Assembly: GCA_964057225.1 (NCBI GenBank) | Contig: OZ059900.1 | Span: 25,807,638 to 25,871,637 of the forward strand | Reading direction: 5' to 3' | Source of the DNA: Auanema rhodensis | Taxonomy: Eukaryota > Nematoda > Chromadorea > Rhabditida > Rhabditidae | Length of the DNA stretch: 64,000 nucleotides | Shown here: piece after piece, positions 46,702 through 59,697 of the stretch | Numbering within the stretch: the stretch's first letter is position 1 | How the letters are laid out: each line of letters starts with the position of its first letter | Position numbers and translations under genes: made by a program | The notes under the pieces: generated by a model | Databases searched by the model: none | What the model saw: only the letters and a program-made list of their open reading frames with translations | Told to the model about the DNA's origin: nothing

Positions 46702-49437
46702 ATGGGAAATACTGTGTTTTTGTATTTTTTTAGTGTTCAGCATGTAAAATGCGTCATTTTAGTATGTAAAACGCTGAAATTCGTTGCATTTGACGACTCA
46801 TATGAACAAAAATCGATTTTATCAATATTAGCCATAAGGGGCGTGCCCTCAGAATATGCTAATTTCCTTAATTTTCTAACCCCTGTTTTTTTGTCGTGAA
46901 AGTGGAACTAGACGTTGTACGAACAATTTTGAGCTAGGTTTCATTGACATTGCATGAGTTTGAACACATGAAATCGTAAGTCAAAACCTTGTTTACAGCG
47001 AAATTTCCAAAAACTGGTTTTCCAGCATAATAAAATATTTCTCATGGGAAATACTGTGTTTTTGTATTTTTCTAGTGTTCAGAATGTAGAATGCTTCATT
47101 TTAGTACGTAACACGCTGAAATTCGTTGCATTTGACGACTCATATGAACAAAAATCGATTTAATCAATATTAGCCATAAGGGGCGTGCCCTCAGAATATG
47201 CTAATTTCCTTAATTTTCTAACCCCTGTTTTTTTGTCGTGAAAGTGGAACTAGACGTTGTACGAACAATTTTGAGCTAGGTTTCATTGACATTGCATGAG
47301 TTTGAACACATGAAATCGTAAGTCAAAACCTTGTTTACAGCGAAATTTCCAAAAACTGGTTTTCCAGCATAATAAAATATTTCTCAAGGGAAAAACTGTG
47401 TTTTTATATTTTTCTAGTGTTCAGCATGTGAAATGCTTTATTTTAGTATGTAACACGCTGAAATTTGTTGCATTTGACGACTCATATGAACAAAAATCGA
47501 TTTAATCAATATTAGCCATAAGGGGCGTGCCCTCAGAATATGCTAATTTCCTTAATTTTCTAACCCCTGTTTTTTTGTCGTGAAAGTGGAACTAGACGTT
47601 GTACGAACAATTTTGAGCTAGGTTTCATTGACATTGCATGAGTTTGAACACATGAAATCGTAAGTCAAAACCTTGTTTACAGCGAAATTTCCAAAAACTG
47701 GTTTTCCAGCATAATACAATATTTCTCATGGGAAATACTGTGTTTTTGTATTTTTCTAGTGTTCAGAATGTAGAATGCTTCATTTTAGTACGTAACACGC
47801 TGAAATTCGTTGCATTTGACGACTCATATGAACAAAAATCGATTTAATCAATATTAGCCATAAGGGGCGTGCCCTCAGAATATGCTAATTTCCTTAATTT
47901 TCTAACCCCTGTTTTTTTGTCGTGAAAGTGGAACTAGACGTTGTACGAACAATTTTGAGCTAGGTTTCATTGACATTGCATGAGTTTGAACACATGAAAT
48001 CGTAAGTCAAAACCTTGTTTACAGCGAAATTTCCAAAAACTGGTTTTCCAGCATAATACAATATTTCTCATGGGAAATACTGTGTTTTTGTATTTTTTTA
48101 GTGTTCAGCATGTAAAATGCGTCATTTTAGTATGTAAAACGCTGAAATTCGTTGCATTTGACGACTCATATGAACAAAAATCGATTTTATCAATATTAGC
48201 CATAAGGGGCGTGCCCTCAGAATATGCTAATTTCCTTAATTTTCTAACCCCTGTTTTTTTGTCGTGAAAGTGGAACTAGACGTTGTACGAACAATTTTGA
48301 GCTAGGTTTCATTGACATTGCATGAGTTTGAACACATGAAATCGTAAGTCAAAACCTTGTTTACAGCGAAATTTCCAAAAACTGGTTTTCCAGCATAATA
48401 AAATATTTCTCATGGGAAATACTGTGTTTTTGTATTTTTCTAGTGTTCAGAATGTAGAATGCTTCATTTTAGTACGTAACACGCTGAAATTCGTTGCATT
48501 TGACGACTCATATGAACAAAAATCGATTTAATCAATATTAGCCATAAGGGGCGTGCCCTCAGAATATGCTAATTTCCTTAATTTTCTAACCCCTGTTTTT
48601 TTGTCGTGAAAGTGGAACTAGACGTTGTACGAACAATTTTGAGCTAGGTTTCATTGACATTGCATGAGTTTGAACACATGAAATCGTAAGTCAAAACCTT
48701 GTTTACAGCGAAATTTCCAAAAACTGGTTTTCCAGCATAATAAAATATTTCTCAAGGGAAAAACTGTGTTTTTATATTTTTCTAGTGTTCAGCATGTGAA
48801 ATGCTTTATTTTAGTATGTAACACGCTGAAATTTGTTGCATTTGACGACTCATATGAACAAAAATCGATTTAATCAATATTAGCCATAAGGGGCGTGCCC
48901 TCAGAATATGCTAATTTCCTTAATTTTCTAACCCCTGTTTTTTTGTCGTGAAAGTGGAACTAGACGTTGTACGAACAATTTTGAGCTAGGTTTCATTGAC
49001 ATTGCATGAGTTTGAACACATGAAATCGTAAGTCAAAACCTTGTTTACAGCGAAATTTCCAAAAACTGGTTTTCCAGCATAATACAATATTTCTCATGGG
49101 AAATACTGTGTTTTTGTATTTTTTTAGTGTTCAGCATGTAAAATGCGTCATTTTAGTATGTAAAACGCTGAAATTCGTTGCATTTGACGACTCATATGAA
49201 CAAAAATCGATTTTATCAATATTAGCCATAAGGGGCGTGCCCTCAGAATATGCTAATTTCCTTAATTTTCTAACCCCTGTTTTTTTGTCGTGAAAGTGGA
49301 ACTAGACGTTGTACGAACAATTTTGAGCTAGGTTTCATTGACATTGCATGAGTTTGAACACATGAAATCGTAAGTCAAAACCTTGTTTACAGCGAAATTT
49401 CCAAAAACTGGTTTTCCAGCATAATACAATATTTCTC
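46702..49437. repeat. Tetrameric repeat A*-B-D-B, about 1368 bp
   Basis: Marks 46702, 47044, 47386 and 47728 read A*, B, D, B. Marks 48070, 48412 and 48754 repeat A*, B, D before A* and B resume at 49096. A* is an A copy with TACTG in place of TACAG and with ATACAATATTT just before the mark. The first B of each unit has AAAATATTT rather than the usual ACAATATTT, and both D copies share GCTTTATTTT. Confidence 0.75.
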
Positions 49438-52400
49438 ATGGGAAATACTGTGTTTTTGTATTTTTCTAGTGTTCAGAATGTAGAATGCTTCATTTTAGTA
49501 CGTAACACGCTGAAATTCGTTGCATTTGACGACTCATATGAACAAAAATCGATTTAATCAATATTAGCCATAAGGGGCGTGCCCTCAGAATATGCTAATT
49601 TCCTTAATTTTCTAACCCCTGTTTTTTTGTCGTGAAAGTGGAACTAGACGTTGTACGAACAATTTTGAGCTAGGTTTCATTGACATTGCATGAGTTTGAA
49701 CACATGAAATCGTAAGTCAAAACCTTGTTTACAGCGAAATTTCCAAAAACTGGTTTTCCAGCATAATAAAATATTTCTCATGGGAAATACTGTGTTTTTG
49801 TATTTTTCTAGTGTTCAACATGTAAAATGCTTCATTTTAGTATGTAACACGCTGAAATTCGTTGCATTTGACGACTCATATGAACAAAAATCGATATAAT
49901 CAATATTAGCCATGAGGGGCGTGCCCTCAGAATATGCTAATTTCCTTAATTTTCTAACCCCTGTTTTTTTGTCGTGAAAGTGGAACTAGACGTTGTACGA
50001 ACAATTTTGAGCTAGGTTTCATTGACATTGCATGAGTTTGAACACATGAAATCGTAAGTCAAAACCTTGTCTACAGCGAAATTTCCAAAAACTGGTTTTC
50101 CAGCATAATAAAATATTTCTCATGGGAAATACAGTGTTTTTGTATTTTTTTAGTGTTCAGCATGTAAAATGCGTCATTTTAGTATGTAAAACGCTGAAAT
50201 TCGTTGCATTTGACGACTCATATGAACAAAAATCGATTTTATCAATATTAGCCATAAGGGGCGTGCCCTCAGAATATGCTAATTTCCTTAATTTTCTAAC
50301 CCCTGTTTTTTTGTCGTGAAAGTGGAACTAGACGTTGTACAAACAATTTTGAGCTAGGTTTCATTGACATTGCATGAGTTTGAACACATGAAATCGTAAG
50401 TCAAAACCTTGTTTACAGCGAAATTTCCAAAAACTGGTTTTCCAGCATAATACAATATTTCTCATGGGAAATACTGTGTTTTTGTATTTTTCTAGTGTTC
50501 AACATGTAAAATGCTTCATTTTAGTATGTAACACGCTGAAATTCGTTGCATTTGACGACTCATATGAACAAAAATCGATATAATCAATATTAGCCATGAG
50601 GGGCGTGCCCTCAGAATATGCTAATTTCCTTAATTTTCTAACCCCTGTTTTTTTGTCGTGAAAGTGGAACTAGACGTTGTACGAACAATTTTGAGCTAGG
50701 TTTCATTGACATTGCATGAGTTTGAACACATGAAATCGTAAGTCAAAACCTTGTTTACAGCGAAATTTCCAAAAACTGGTTTTCCAGCATAATAAAATAT
50801 TTCTCATGGGAAATACAGTGTTTTTGTATTTTTTTAGTGTTCAGCATGTAAAATGCGTCATTTTAGTATGTAAAACGCTGAAATTCGTTGCATTTGACGA
50901 CTCATATGAACAAAAATCGATTTTATCAATATTAGCCATAAGGGGCGTGCCCTCAGAATATGCTAATTTCCTTAATTTTCTAACCCCTGTTTTTTTGTCG
51001 TGAAAGTGGAACTAGACGTTGTACGAACAATTTTGAGCTAGGTTTCATTGACATTGCATGAGTTTGAACACATGAAATCGTAAGTCAAAACCTTGTTTAC
51101 AGCGAAATTTCCAAAAACTGGTTTTCCAGCATAATACAATATTTCTCATGGGAAATACTGTGTTTTTGTATTTTTCTAGTGTTCAGAATGTAGAATGCTT
51201 CATTTTAGTACGTAACACGCTGAAATTCGTTGCATTTGACGACTCATATGAACAAAAATCGATTTAATCAATATTAGCCATAAGGGGCGTGCCCTCAGAA
51301 TATGCTAATTTCCTTAATTTTCTAACCCCTGTTTTTTTGTCGTGAAAGTGGAACTAGACGTTGTACGAACAATTTTGAGCTAGGTTTCATTGACATTGCA
51401 TGAGTTTGAACACATGAAATCGTAAGTCAAAACCTTGTTTACAGCGAAATTTCCAAAAACTGGTTTTCCAGCATAATAAAATATTTCTCATGGGAAATAC
51501 TGTGTTTTTGTATTTTTCTAGTGTTCAGCATGTAAAATGCTTCATTTTAGTATGTAACACGCTGAAATTCGTTGCATTTGACGACTCATATGAACAAAAA
51601 TCGATTTAATCAATATTAGCCATAAGGGGCGTGCCCTCAGAATATGCTAATTTCCTTAATTTTCTAACCCCTGTTTTTTTGTCGTGAAAGTGGAACTAGA
51701 CGTTGTACGAACAATTTTGAGCTAGGTTTCATTGACATTGCATGAGTTTGAACACATGAAATCGTAAGTCAAAACCTTGTTTACAGCGAAATTTCCAAAA
51801 ACTGGTTTTCCAGCATAATAAAATATTTCTCATGGGAAATACAGTGTTTTTGTATTTTTTTAGTGTTCAGCATGTAAAATGCGTCATTTTAGTATGTAAA
51901 ACGCTGAAATTCGTTGCATTTGACGACTCATATGAACAAAAATCGATTTTATCAATATTAGCCATAAGGGGCGTGCCCTCAGAATATGCTAATTTCCTTA
52001 ATTTTCTAACCCCTGTTTTTTTGTCGTGAAAGTGGAACTAGACGTTGTACGAACAATTTTGAGCTAGGTTTCAATGACATTGCATGAGTTTGAACACATG
52101 AAATCGTAAGTCAAAACCTTGTTTACAGCGAAATTTCCAAAAACTGGTTTTCCAGCATAATACAATATTTCTCATGGGAAATACTGTGTTTTTGTATTTT
52201 TCTAGTGTTCAGAATGTAGAATGCTTCATTTTAGTACGTAACACGCTGAAATTCGTTGCATTTGACGACTCATATGAACAAAAATCGATTTAATCAATAT
52301 TAGCCATAAGGGGCGTGCCCTCAGAATATGCTAATTTCCTTAATTTTCTAACCCCTGTTTTTTTGTCGTGAAAGTGGAACTAGACGTTGTACGAACAATT

Positions 52401-54225
52401 TTGAGCTAGGTTTCATTGACATTGCAAGAGTTTGAACACATGAAATCGTAAGTCAAAACCTTGTTTACAGCGAAATTTCCAAAAACTGGTTTTCCAGCAT
52501 AATAAAATATTTCTCATGGGAAGTACTGTGTTTTTGTATTTTTTTAGTGTTCAGCATGTAAAATGCGTCATTTTAGTATGTAAAACGCTGAAATTCGTTG
52601 CATTTGACGACTCATATGAACAAAAATCGATTTTATCAATATTAGCCATAAGGGGCGTGCCCTCAGAATATGCTAATTTCCTTAATTTTCTAACCCCTGT
52701 TTTTTTGTCGTGAAAGTGGAACTAGACGTTGTACAAACAATTTTGAGCTAGGTTTCATTGACATTGCATGAGTTTGAACACATGAAATCGTAAGTCAAAA
52801 CCTTGTTTACAGCGAAATTTCCAAAAACTGGTTTTCCAGCATAATAAAATATTTCTCATGGGAAATACTGTGTTTTTGTATTTTTCTAGTGTTCAGCATG
52901 TAAAATGCTTCATTTTAGTATGTAACACGCTGAAATTCGTTGCATTTGACGACTCATATGAACAAAAATCGATTTAATCAATATTAGCCATAAGGGGCGT
53001 GCCCTCAGAATATGCTAATTTCCTTAATTTTCTAACCCCAGTTTTTTTGTCGTGAAAGTGGAACTAGACGTTGTACGAACAATTTTGAGCTAGGTTTCAT
53101 TGACATTGCAAGAGTTTGAACACATGAAATCGTAAGTCAAAACCTTGTTTACAGCGAAATTTCCAAAAACTGGTTTTCCAGCATAATAAAATATTTCTCA
53201 TGGGAAATACTGTGTTTTTGTATTTTTTTAGTGTTCAGCATGTAAAATGCGTCATTTTAGTATGTAAAACGCTGAAATTCGTTGCATTTGACTACTCATA
53301 TGAACAAAAATCGATTTTATCAATATTAGCCATAAGGGGCGTGCCCTCAGAATATGCTAATTTCCTTAATTTTCTAACCCCTGTTTTTTTGTCGTGAAAG
53401 TGGAACTAGACGTTGTACGAACAATTTTGAGCTAGGTTTCATTGACATTGCATGAGTTTGAACACATGAAATCGTAAGTCAAAACCTTGTTTACAGCGAA
53501 ATTTCCAAAAACTGGTTTTCCAGCATAATAAAATATTTCTCATGGGAAATACAGTGTTTTTGTATTTTTTTAGTGTTCAGCATGTAAAATGCGTCATTTT
53601 AGTATGTAAAACGCTGAAATTCGTTGCATTTGACGACTCATATGAACAAAAATCGATTTTATCAATATTAGCCATAAGGGGCGTGCCCTCAGAATATGCT
53701 AATTTCCTTAATTTTCTAACCCCTGTTTTTTTGTCGTGAAAGTGGAACTAGACGTTGTACGAACAATTTTGAGCTAGGTTTCAATGACATTGCATGAGTT
53801 TGAACACATGAAATCGTAAGTCAAAACCTTGTTTACAGCGAAATTTCCAAAAACTGGTTTTCCAGCATAATACAATATTTCTCATGGGAAATACTGTGTT
53901 TTTGTATTTTTCAAGTGTTCAGAATGTAGAATGCTTCATTTTAGTACGTAACACGCTGAAATTCGTTGCATTTGACGACTCATATGAACAAAAATCGATT
54001 TAATCAATATTAGCCATAAGGGGCGTGCCCTCAGAATATGCTAATTTCCTTAATTTTCTAACCCCTGTTTTTTTGTCGTGAAAGTGGAACTAGACGTTGT
54101 ACGAACAATTTTGAGCTAGGTTTCATTGACATTGCATGAGTTTGAACACATGAAATCGTAAGTCAAAACCTTGTTTACAGCGAAATTTCCAAAAACTGGT
54201 TTTCCAGCATAATACAATATTTCTC

Positions 54226-57200
54226 ATGGGAAATACTGTGTTTTTGTATTTTTCTAGTGTTCAGAATGTAGAATGCTTCATTTTAGTACGTAACACGCTG
54301 AAATTCGTTGCATTTGACGACTCATATGAACAAAAATCGATTTAATCAATATTAGCCATAAGGGGCGTGCCCTCAGAATATGCTAATTTCCTTAATTTTC
54401 TAACCCCTGTTTTTTTGTCGTGAAAGTGGAACTAGATGTTGTACGAACAATTTTGAGTTAGGTTTCATTGACATTGCATGAGTTTGAACACATGAAATCG
54501 TAAGTCAAAACCTTGTTTACAGCGAAATTTCCAAAAACTGGTTTTCCAGCATAATAAAATATTTCTCATGGGAAATACTGTGTTTTTGTATTTTTCTAGT
54601 GTTCAGCATGTAAAATGCTTCATTTTAGTATGTAACACGCTGAAATTCGTTGCATTTGACGACTCATATGAACAAAAATCGATTTAATCAATATTAGCCA
54701 TAAGGGGCGTGCCCTCAGAATATGCTAATTTCCTTAATTTTCTAACCCCTGTTTTTTTGTCGTGAAAGTGGAACTAGACGTTGTACGAACAATTTTGAGC
54801 TAGGTTTCATTGACATTGCATGAGTTTGAACACATGAAATCGTAAGTCAAAACCTTGTTTACAGCGAAATTTCCAAAAACTGGTTTTCCAGCATAATAAA
54901 ATATTTCTCATGGGAAATACAGTGTTTTTGTATTTTTTTAGTGTTCAGCATGTAAAATGCGTCATTTTAGTATGTAAAACGCTGAAATTCGTTGCATTTG
55001 ACGACTCATATGAACAAAAATCGATTTTATCAATATTAGCCATAAGGGGCGTGCCCTCAAAATATGCTAATTTCCTTAATTTTCTAACCCCTGTTTTTTT
55101 GTCGTGAAAGTGGAACTAGACGTTGTACGAACAATTTTGAGCTAGGTTTCATTGACATTGCATGAGTTTGAACACATGAAATCGTAAGTCAAAACCTTGT
55201 TTACAGCGAAATTTCCAAAAACTGGTTTTCCAGCATAATAAAATATTTCTCAAGGGAAAAACTGTGTTTTTATATTTTTCTAGTGTTCAGCATGTGAAAT
55301 GCTTAATTTTAGTATGTAACACGCTGAAATTTGTTGCATTTGACGACTCATATGAACAAAAATCGATTTAATCAATATTAGCCATAAGGGGCGTGCCCTC
55401 AGAATATGCTAATTTCCTTAATTTTCTAACCCCTGTTTTTTTGTCGTGAAAGTGGAACTAGACGTTGTACGAACAATTTTGAGCTAGGTTTCATTGACAT
55501 TGCATGAGTTTGAACACATGAAATCGTAAGTCAAAACCTTGTTTACAGCGAAATTTCCAAAAACTGGTTTTCCAGCATAATAAAATATTTCTCATGGGAA
55601 ATACTGTGTTTTTGTATTTTTCTAGTGTTCAGCATGTAAAATGCTTCATTTTAGTATGTAACACGCTGAAATTCGTTGCATTTGACGACTCATATGAACA
55701 AAAATCGATTTAATCAATATTAGCCATAAGGGGCGTGCCCTCAGAATATGCTAATTTCCTTAATTTTCTAACCCCTGTTTTTTTGTCGTGAAAGTGGAAC
55801 TAGACGTTGTACGAACAATTTTGAGCTAGGTTTCATTGACATTGCATGAGTTTGAACACATGAAATCGTAAGTCAAAACCTTGTTTACAGCGAAATTTCC
55901 AAAAACTGGTTTTCCAGCATAATAAAATATTTCTCATGGGAAATACTGTGTTTTTGTATTTTTTTAGTGTTCAGCATGTAAAATGCGTCATTTTAGTATG
56001 TAAAACGCTGAAATTCGTTGCATTTGACGACTCATATGAACAAAAATCGATTTTATCAATATTAGCCATAAGGGGTGTGCCCTCAGAATATGCTGATTTC
56101 CTTAATTTTCTAACCCCTGTTTTTTTGTCGTGAAAGTGGAACTAGACGTTGTACGAACAATTTTGAGCTAGGTTTCATTGACATTGCATGAGTTTGAACA
56201 CATGAAATCGTAAGTCAAAACCTTGTTTACAGCGAAATTTCCAAAAACTGGTTTTCCAGCATAATAAAATATTTCTCATGGGAAATACTGTGTTTTTGTA
56301 TTTTTTTAGTGTTCAGCATGTAAAATGCGTCATTTTAGTATGTGAAACGCTGAAATTCGTTGCATTTGACGACTCATATGAACAAAAATTGATTTTATCA
56401 ATATTAGCCATAAGGGGTGTGCCCTCAGAATATGCTGATTTCCTTAATTTTCTAACCCCTGTTTTTTTGTCGTGAAAGTGGAACTAGACGTTGTACGAAC
56501 AATTTTGAGCTAGGTTTCATTGACATTGCATGAGTTTGAACACATGAAATCGTAAGTCAAAACCTTGTTTACAGCGAAATTTCCAAAAACTGGTTTTCCA
56601 GCATAATACAATATTTCTCATGGGAAATACTGTGTTTTTTTATTTTTCTAGTGTTCAGAATGTAGAATGCTTCATTTTAGTATGTAACACGCTGAAATTC
56701 GTTGCATTTGACGACTCATATGAACAAAAATCGATTTAATCAATATTAGCCATAAGGGGCGTGCCCTCAGAATATGCTAATTTCCTTAATTTTCTAACCC
56801 CTGTTTTTTTGTCGTGAAAGTGGAACTAGACGTTGTACGAACAATTTTGAGCTAGGTTTCATTGACATTGCATGAGTTTGAACACATGAAATCGTAAGTC
56901 AAAACCTTGTTTACAGCGAAATTTCCAAAAACTGGTTTTCCAGCATAATACAATATTTCTCATGGGAAATACTGTGTTTTTGTATTTTTCTAGTGTTCAG
57001 AATGTAGAATGCTTCATTTTAGTACGTAACACGCTGAAATTCGTTGCATTTGACGACTCATATGAACAAAAATCGATTTAATCAATATTAGCCATAAGGG
57101 GCGTGCCCTCAGAATATGCTAATTTCCTTAATTTTCTAACCCCTGTTTTTTTGTCGTGAAAGTGGAACTAGATGTTGTACGAACAATTTTGAGTTAGGTT

Positions 57201-59697
57201 TCATTGACATTGCATGAGTTTGAACACATGAAATCGTAAGTCAAAACCTTGTTTACAGCGAAATTTCCAAAAACTGGTTTTCCAGCATAATAAAATATTT
57301 CTCATGGGAAATACTGTGTTTTTGTATTTTTCTAGTGTTCAGCATGTAAAATGCTTCATTTTAGTATGTAACACGCTGAAATTCGTTGCATTTGACGACT
57401 CATATGAACAAAAATCGATTTAATCAATATTAGCCATAAGGGGCGTGCCCTCAGAATATGCTAATTTCCTTAATTTTCTAACCCCTGTTTTTTTGTCGTG
57501 AAAGTGGAACTAGACGTTGTACGAACAATTTTGAGCTAGGTTTCATTGACATTGCATGAGTTTGAACACATGAAATCGTAAGTCAAAACCTTGTTTACAG
57601 CGAAATTTCCAAAAACTGGTTTTCCAGCATAATAAAATATTTCTCATGGGAAATACAGTGTTTTTGTATTTTTTTAGTGTTCAGCATGTAAAATGCGTCA
57701 TTTTAGTATGTAAAACGCTGAAATTCGTTGCATTTGACGACTCATATGAACAAAAATCGATTTTATCAATATTAGCCATAAGGGGCGTGCCCTCAAAATA
57801 TGCTAATTTCCTTAATTTTCTAACCCCTGTTTTTTTGTCGTGAAAGTGGAACTAGACGTTGTACGAACAATTTTGAGCTAGGTTTCATTGACATTGCATG
57901 AGTTTGAACACATGAAATCGTAAGTCAAAACCTTGTTTACAGCGAAATTTCCAAAAACTGGTTTTCCAGCATAATAAAATATTTCTCAAGGGAAAAACTG
58001 TGTTTTTATATTTTTCTAGTGTTCAGCATGTGAAATGCTTAATTTTAGTATGTAACACGCTGAAATTTGTTGCATTTGACGACTCATATGAACAAAAATC
58101 GATTTAATCAATATTAGCCATAAGGGGCGTGCCCTCAGAATATGCTAATTTCCTTAATTTTCTAACCCCTGTTTTTTTGTCGTGAAAGTGGAACTAGACG
58201 TTGTACGAACAATTTTGAGCTAGGTTTCATTGACATTGCATGAGTTTGAACACATGAAATCGTAAGTCAAAACCTTGTTTACAGCGAAATTTCCAAAAAC
58301 TGGTTTTCCAGCATAATAAAATATTTCTCATGGGAAATACTGTGTTTTTGTATTTTTCTAGTGTTCAGCATGTAAAATGCTTCATTTTAGTATGTAACAC
58401 GCTGAAATTCGTTGCATTTGACGACTCATATGAACAAAAATCGATTTAATCAATATTAGCCATAAGGGGCGTGCCCTCAGAATATGCTAATTTCCTTAAT
58501 TTTCTAACCCCTGTTTTTTTGTCGTGAAAGTGGAACTAGACGTTGTACGAACAATTTTGAGCTAGGTTTCATTGACATTGCATGAGTTTGAACACATGAA
58601 ATCGTAAGTCAAAACCTTGTTTACAGCGAAATTTCCAAAAACTGGTTTTCCAGCATAATAAAATATTTCTCATGGGAAATACTGTGTTTTTGTATTTTTT
58701 TAGTGTTCAGCATGTAAAATGCGTCATTTTAGTATGTAAAACGCTGAAATTCGTTGCATTTGACGACTCATATGAACAAAAATCGATTTTATCAATATTA
58801 GCCATAAGGGGTGTGCCCTCAGAATATGCTGATTTCCTTAATTTTCTAACCCCTGTTTTTTTGTCGTGAAAGTGGAACTAGACGTTGTACGAACAATTTT
58901 GAGCTAGGTTTCATTGACATTGCATGAGTTTGAACACATGAAATCGTAAGTCAAAACCTTGTTTACAGCGAAATTTCCAAAAACTGGTTTTCCAGCATAA
59001 TAAAATATTTCTCATGGGAAATACTGTGTTTTTGTATTTTTTTAGTGTTCAGCATGTAAAATGCGTCATTTTAGTATGTGAAACGCTGAAATTCGTTGCA
59101 TTTGACGACTCATATGAACAAAAATTGATTTTATCAATATTAGCCATAAGGGGTGTGCCCTCAGAATATGCTGATTTCCTTAATTTTCTAACCCCTGTTT
59201 TTTTGTCGTGAAAGTGGAACTAGACGTTGTACGAACAATTTTGAGCTAGGTTTCATTGACATTGCATGAGTTTGAACACATGAAATCGTAAGTCAAAACC
59301 TTGTTTACAGCGAAATTTCCAAAAACTGGTTTTCCAGCATAATACAATATTTCTCATGGGAAATACTGTGTTTTTTTATTTTTCTAGTGTTCAGAATGTA
59401 GAATGCTTCATTTTAGTATGTAACACGCTGAAATTCGTTGCATTTGACGACTCATATGAACAAAAATCGATTTAATCAATATTAGCCATAAGGGGCGTGC
59501 CCTCAGAATATGCTAATTTCCTTAATTTTCTAACCCCTGTTTTTTTGTCGTGAAAGTGGAACTAGACGTTGTACGAACAATTTTGAGCTAGGTTTCATTG
59601 ACATTGCATGAGTTTGAACACATGAAATCGTAAGTCAAAACCTTGTTTACAGCGAAATTTCCAAAAACTGGTTTTCCAGCATAATAAAATATTTCTC
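54226..59697. repeat. Octameric higher-order repeat, two tandem units of 2736 bp
   Basis: Units 54226-56961 and 56962-59697 both read B, G, A, D, G, A*, A**, B''. They share many changes rare or absent elsewhere: TAGATGTTG with GAGTTAGG (near 54435 and 57172), CCTCAAAATATG (near 55056 and 57792), GGGGTGTGCC with CTGATTTCC in A* and A**, GTATGTGAAACG with AAATTGATTT in A**, and TTTTTTTATT in B''. I saw no difference between the units by eye, so this is probably the youngest duplication in the window. Confidence 0.92.
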
